Shown here in pieces: positions 6,552 through 7,532 of a stretch of DNA of 7,532 bases. The DNA comes from Caldifarciminota bacterium. GTDB taxonomy: Bacteria > Hydrothermota > Hydrothermia > B15-G9 > DRBW01. The notes beneath the pieces are model-generated. The model was given only the letters and a program-made list of their open reading frames with translations. It was not told the origin of the DNA and made no database searches. The translations under genes and the position numbers were made by a program. The stretch is taken from positions 1 through 7,532 of the forward strand of contig DRBW01000056.1 of NCBI GenBank assembly GCA_011042705.1. The letters run 5' to 3'. Position 1 is the stretch's first letter. Every line of letters begins with the position of its first letter.

Positions 6552-6623
6552 TAGCTCTTTACGGGATAAGTTGTTGTTACAGATAGGGATAACAGGCGCT
6601 CGATTGGAAATATATTCAGGGAA

Positions 6624-6671
6624 CCCCCTTCAACCCATTCAGGGGGATTGTTTCACATATCCGGGAAACAA
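6624..6671 (-). terminator. Tandem hairpins after the OmpA-like gene, probable termination region
   Basis: The first hairpin, 17 nt after the stop codon, is TTGTTTC/GAAACAA (6665-6671 with 6648-6654, 10-nt loop). The second is CCCCCT/AGGGGG (6641-6646 with 6624-6629, 11-nt loop), extendable by an AA/TT pair across a bulged T. Only TTCCCT follows, so there is no good T-run; termination may be inefficient or protein-assisted, or the hairpins may protect the mRNA 3' end. Confidence 0.45.
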
Positions 6672-6688
6672 GGCATGAACATCATACA

Positions 6689-7532
6689 TCATCTGTAGGC
6701 GCGAACCGCGGTATAGTTTGTCCCCAGATCTTTCTTGACGATCGAAATCCTGTCGGGAACGACGCCCTGAGCGATGAGAAACCGGCGAACGGTCCCGGCC
6801 CTCTCGAACCCTTTCTCTCCACTGTATATGATCTCGAAGTTATCGTAGGCCCTGACGAGGGAGAGAATGTCCTTTCTGGAGCTGTCAGTGAGACCTCCCG
6901 ATTTGCCGAACTCCACCTTCACTATCTCCTCCGCTCTCCTCCTGAGCTGATAGTCCCTGTCTATTCTCTCTCCCTCTCTAAGATAGAGGCTATCGGTCAA
7001 CTCGTGATAGCCTTCCGCCTTTATCTTCAATATGTACAGGCCGCCCGGGAGGTTCTTTATGGAATAGACGCCGCCCAGAGCGCGATTGCTCCGCACGACA
7101 CCGCTGTCGGGACCATTGTATTCAATGGTCGCGGATAGCGCCTTGCCCGTCTCCATGTCCCTGATAAAGCCGACAATCACTCCGGATCTGAGTTTTTTGA
7201 GGTAAATCTCCTTCTTCATGCTGGACCCGGCTGCCACGAGCAGCGAGTCCTCAACGGGAGCGTATCCCTCGCTACTCACCCTTATCTTTAGCCATCCCTG
7301 AGGAAGGTCCTCGAGAACCAGCCTCTCGCCGGAACCGAGGCGATGCAGGCCCTGTGTCACGCCGCTCAGATAAACGGTGGCGGAAAGCGGATCTCCCTTA
7401 ACCGCATCGTAGACAGAGATTTCTATCCTGCTCTTGCCGGGTTTCCTGATCTTCGGCTTAGGCGGTTTGAATTCAGGAGCCCCGAGTTCGACGGTCAGCC
7501 CGACGTGGTGGGTCAGGCCAAGAAGGCCGTAA
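6689..7532 (-). CDS. Envelope protein C-terminal part: barrel end, two regulatory-like domains, OmpA-like end (5' end beyond window)
   Basis: The frame is open to the right edge, giving 280 residues; a GTG at 7358-7360 is internal and not the start. Residues 1-20 (YGLLGLTHHVGLTVELG) look like the last strands of an outer-membrane beta-barrel, followed by a Pro/Lys linker (21-33). Two carboxypeptidase-regulatory/PEGA-like beta domains follow at about 34-113 and 117-198, each with the L-P-x-G-x-x-x-[LI]-x-[IV] turn and an EGY. The last ~78 residues resemble an OmpA C-terminal domain: ERAGTVRRFLIAQGVVPDRI (243-262) matches its R-A-x-x-V-x-x-x-L-I-x-x-G helix. The usual G-H-T-D loop is replaced by YSGEKG, so the conserved Asp that contacts peptidoglycan is not where expected. 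I infer an outer-membrane protein with a periplasmic tail; binding to the wall is uncertain. The barrel claim rests on few residues. Confidence 0.75.
   Translation of the reverse strand, partial: YGLLGLTHHVGLTVELGAPEFKPPKPKIRKPGKSRIEISVYDAVKGDPLSATVYLSGVTQGLHRLGSGERLVLEDLPQGWLKIRVSSEGYAPVEDSLLVAAGSSMKKEIYLKKLRSGVIVGFIRDMETGKALSATIEYNGPDSGVVRSNRALGGVYSIKNLPGGLYILKIKAEGYHELTDSLYLREGERIDRDYQLRRRAEEIVKVEFGKSGGLTDSSRKDILSLVRAYDNFEIIYSGEKGFERAGTVRRFLIAQGVVPDRISIVKKDLGTNYTAVRAYR

Larger units (their letters stand above)
5794..6688 (-). other. 895-bp region without a convincing protein gene
   Basis: It separates the OmpA-like gene from the fibre-like gene. It holds hairpins after the upstream stop (6624-6671), a near-consensus promoter (6523-6551), an inverted-repeat-rich stretch (about 6200-6501) and scattered short palindromes: CCTGTC/GACAGG at 5925-5949, CCTGT/ACAGG at 6217-6231 and GTGAA/TTCAC at 6289-6303. 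Open frames exist on both strands (plus 5823-6389, minus 5992-6501), but their products are Arg/Pro/Ser-rich, match no domain I know and overlap each other, so I read them as chance openings. A decayed element or an RNA gene is possible. Nothing recognisable is visible between about 5960 and 6180. Confidence 0.6.

Noticed and set aside
6584..6596. TAGGGATAACAGG, resembling part of the I-SceI homing site and of 23S rRNA
   Set aside because: Only about 13 bases match and the flanks differ from both the homing site and 23S rRNA; treated as coincidence.

Overview
The window looks like a chromosomal fragment from an uncultured Gram-negative-type bacterium, most plausibly in or near the FCB-related candidate phyla (WOR-3, TA06, Zixibacteria, Cloacimonadota and similar). 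That placement is an inference. It rests on three protein architectures frequent in those genomes: secreted fibre-like proteins with an 'MNYQGRLTD' N-terminal domain and a 'VGIGTSNP' segment, short secreted proteins ending in two dockerin-type calcium loops, and an outer-membrane barrel end followed by regulatory-like and OmpA-like domains. No rRNA, tRNA or marker gene is present to test it.

Every protein gene I can support lies on the minus strand, so transcription runs from the right end to the left. (1) 6689-7532: the 3' part of an envelope protein, with the last strands of a probable beta-barrel, two carboxypeptidase-regulatory/PEGA-like domains and a degenerate OmpA-like end. Tandem hairpins follow its stop. 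(2) 5794-6688: about 0.9 kb without a convincing protein gene. It holds a near-consensus sigma70-type promoter (TTGACA, 17 bp, TATAAA) and, just downstream, several inverted repeats including a perfect 11-bp pair that would close a ~150-nt domain. This is a candidate non-coding RNA or long structured leader. (3) 3345-5793: two closely spaced secreted-protein genes, a 621-aa fibre-like protein built around about 22 Gly-centred decapeptide repeats and a 189-aa dockerin protein. (4) 1-3210: an operon of three overlapping or touching genes, namely a membrane-anchored M23 peptidase, a YtcJ-type amidohydrolase and a MATE transporter that runs off the left edge. It starts from its own promoter close to the first ATG.

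Functionally the window is mostly about the cell envelope and surface: an outer-membrane/periplasmic protein, two exported proteins of unknown role, a peptidoglycan hydrolase-type protein and an exporter. The cytosolic amidohydrolase is tied in only by translational coupling. I found no defence system, CRISPR array or intact mobile element. The most unusual items are the exactly phased decapeptide solenoid and the structured, promoter-led non-coding segment.
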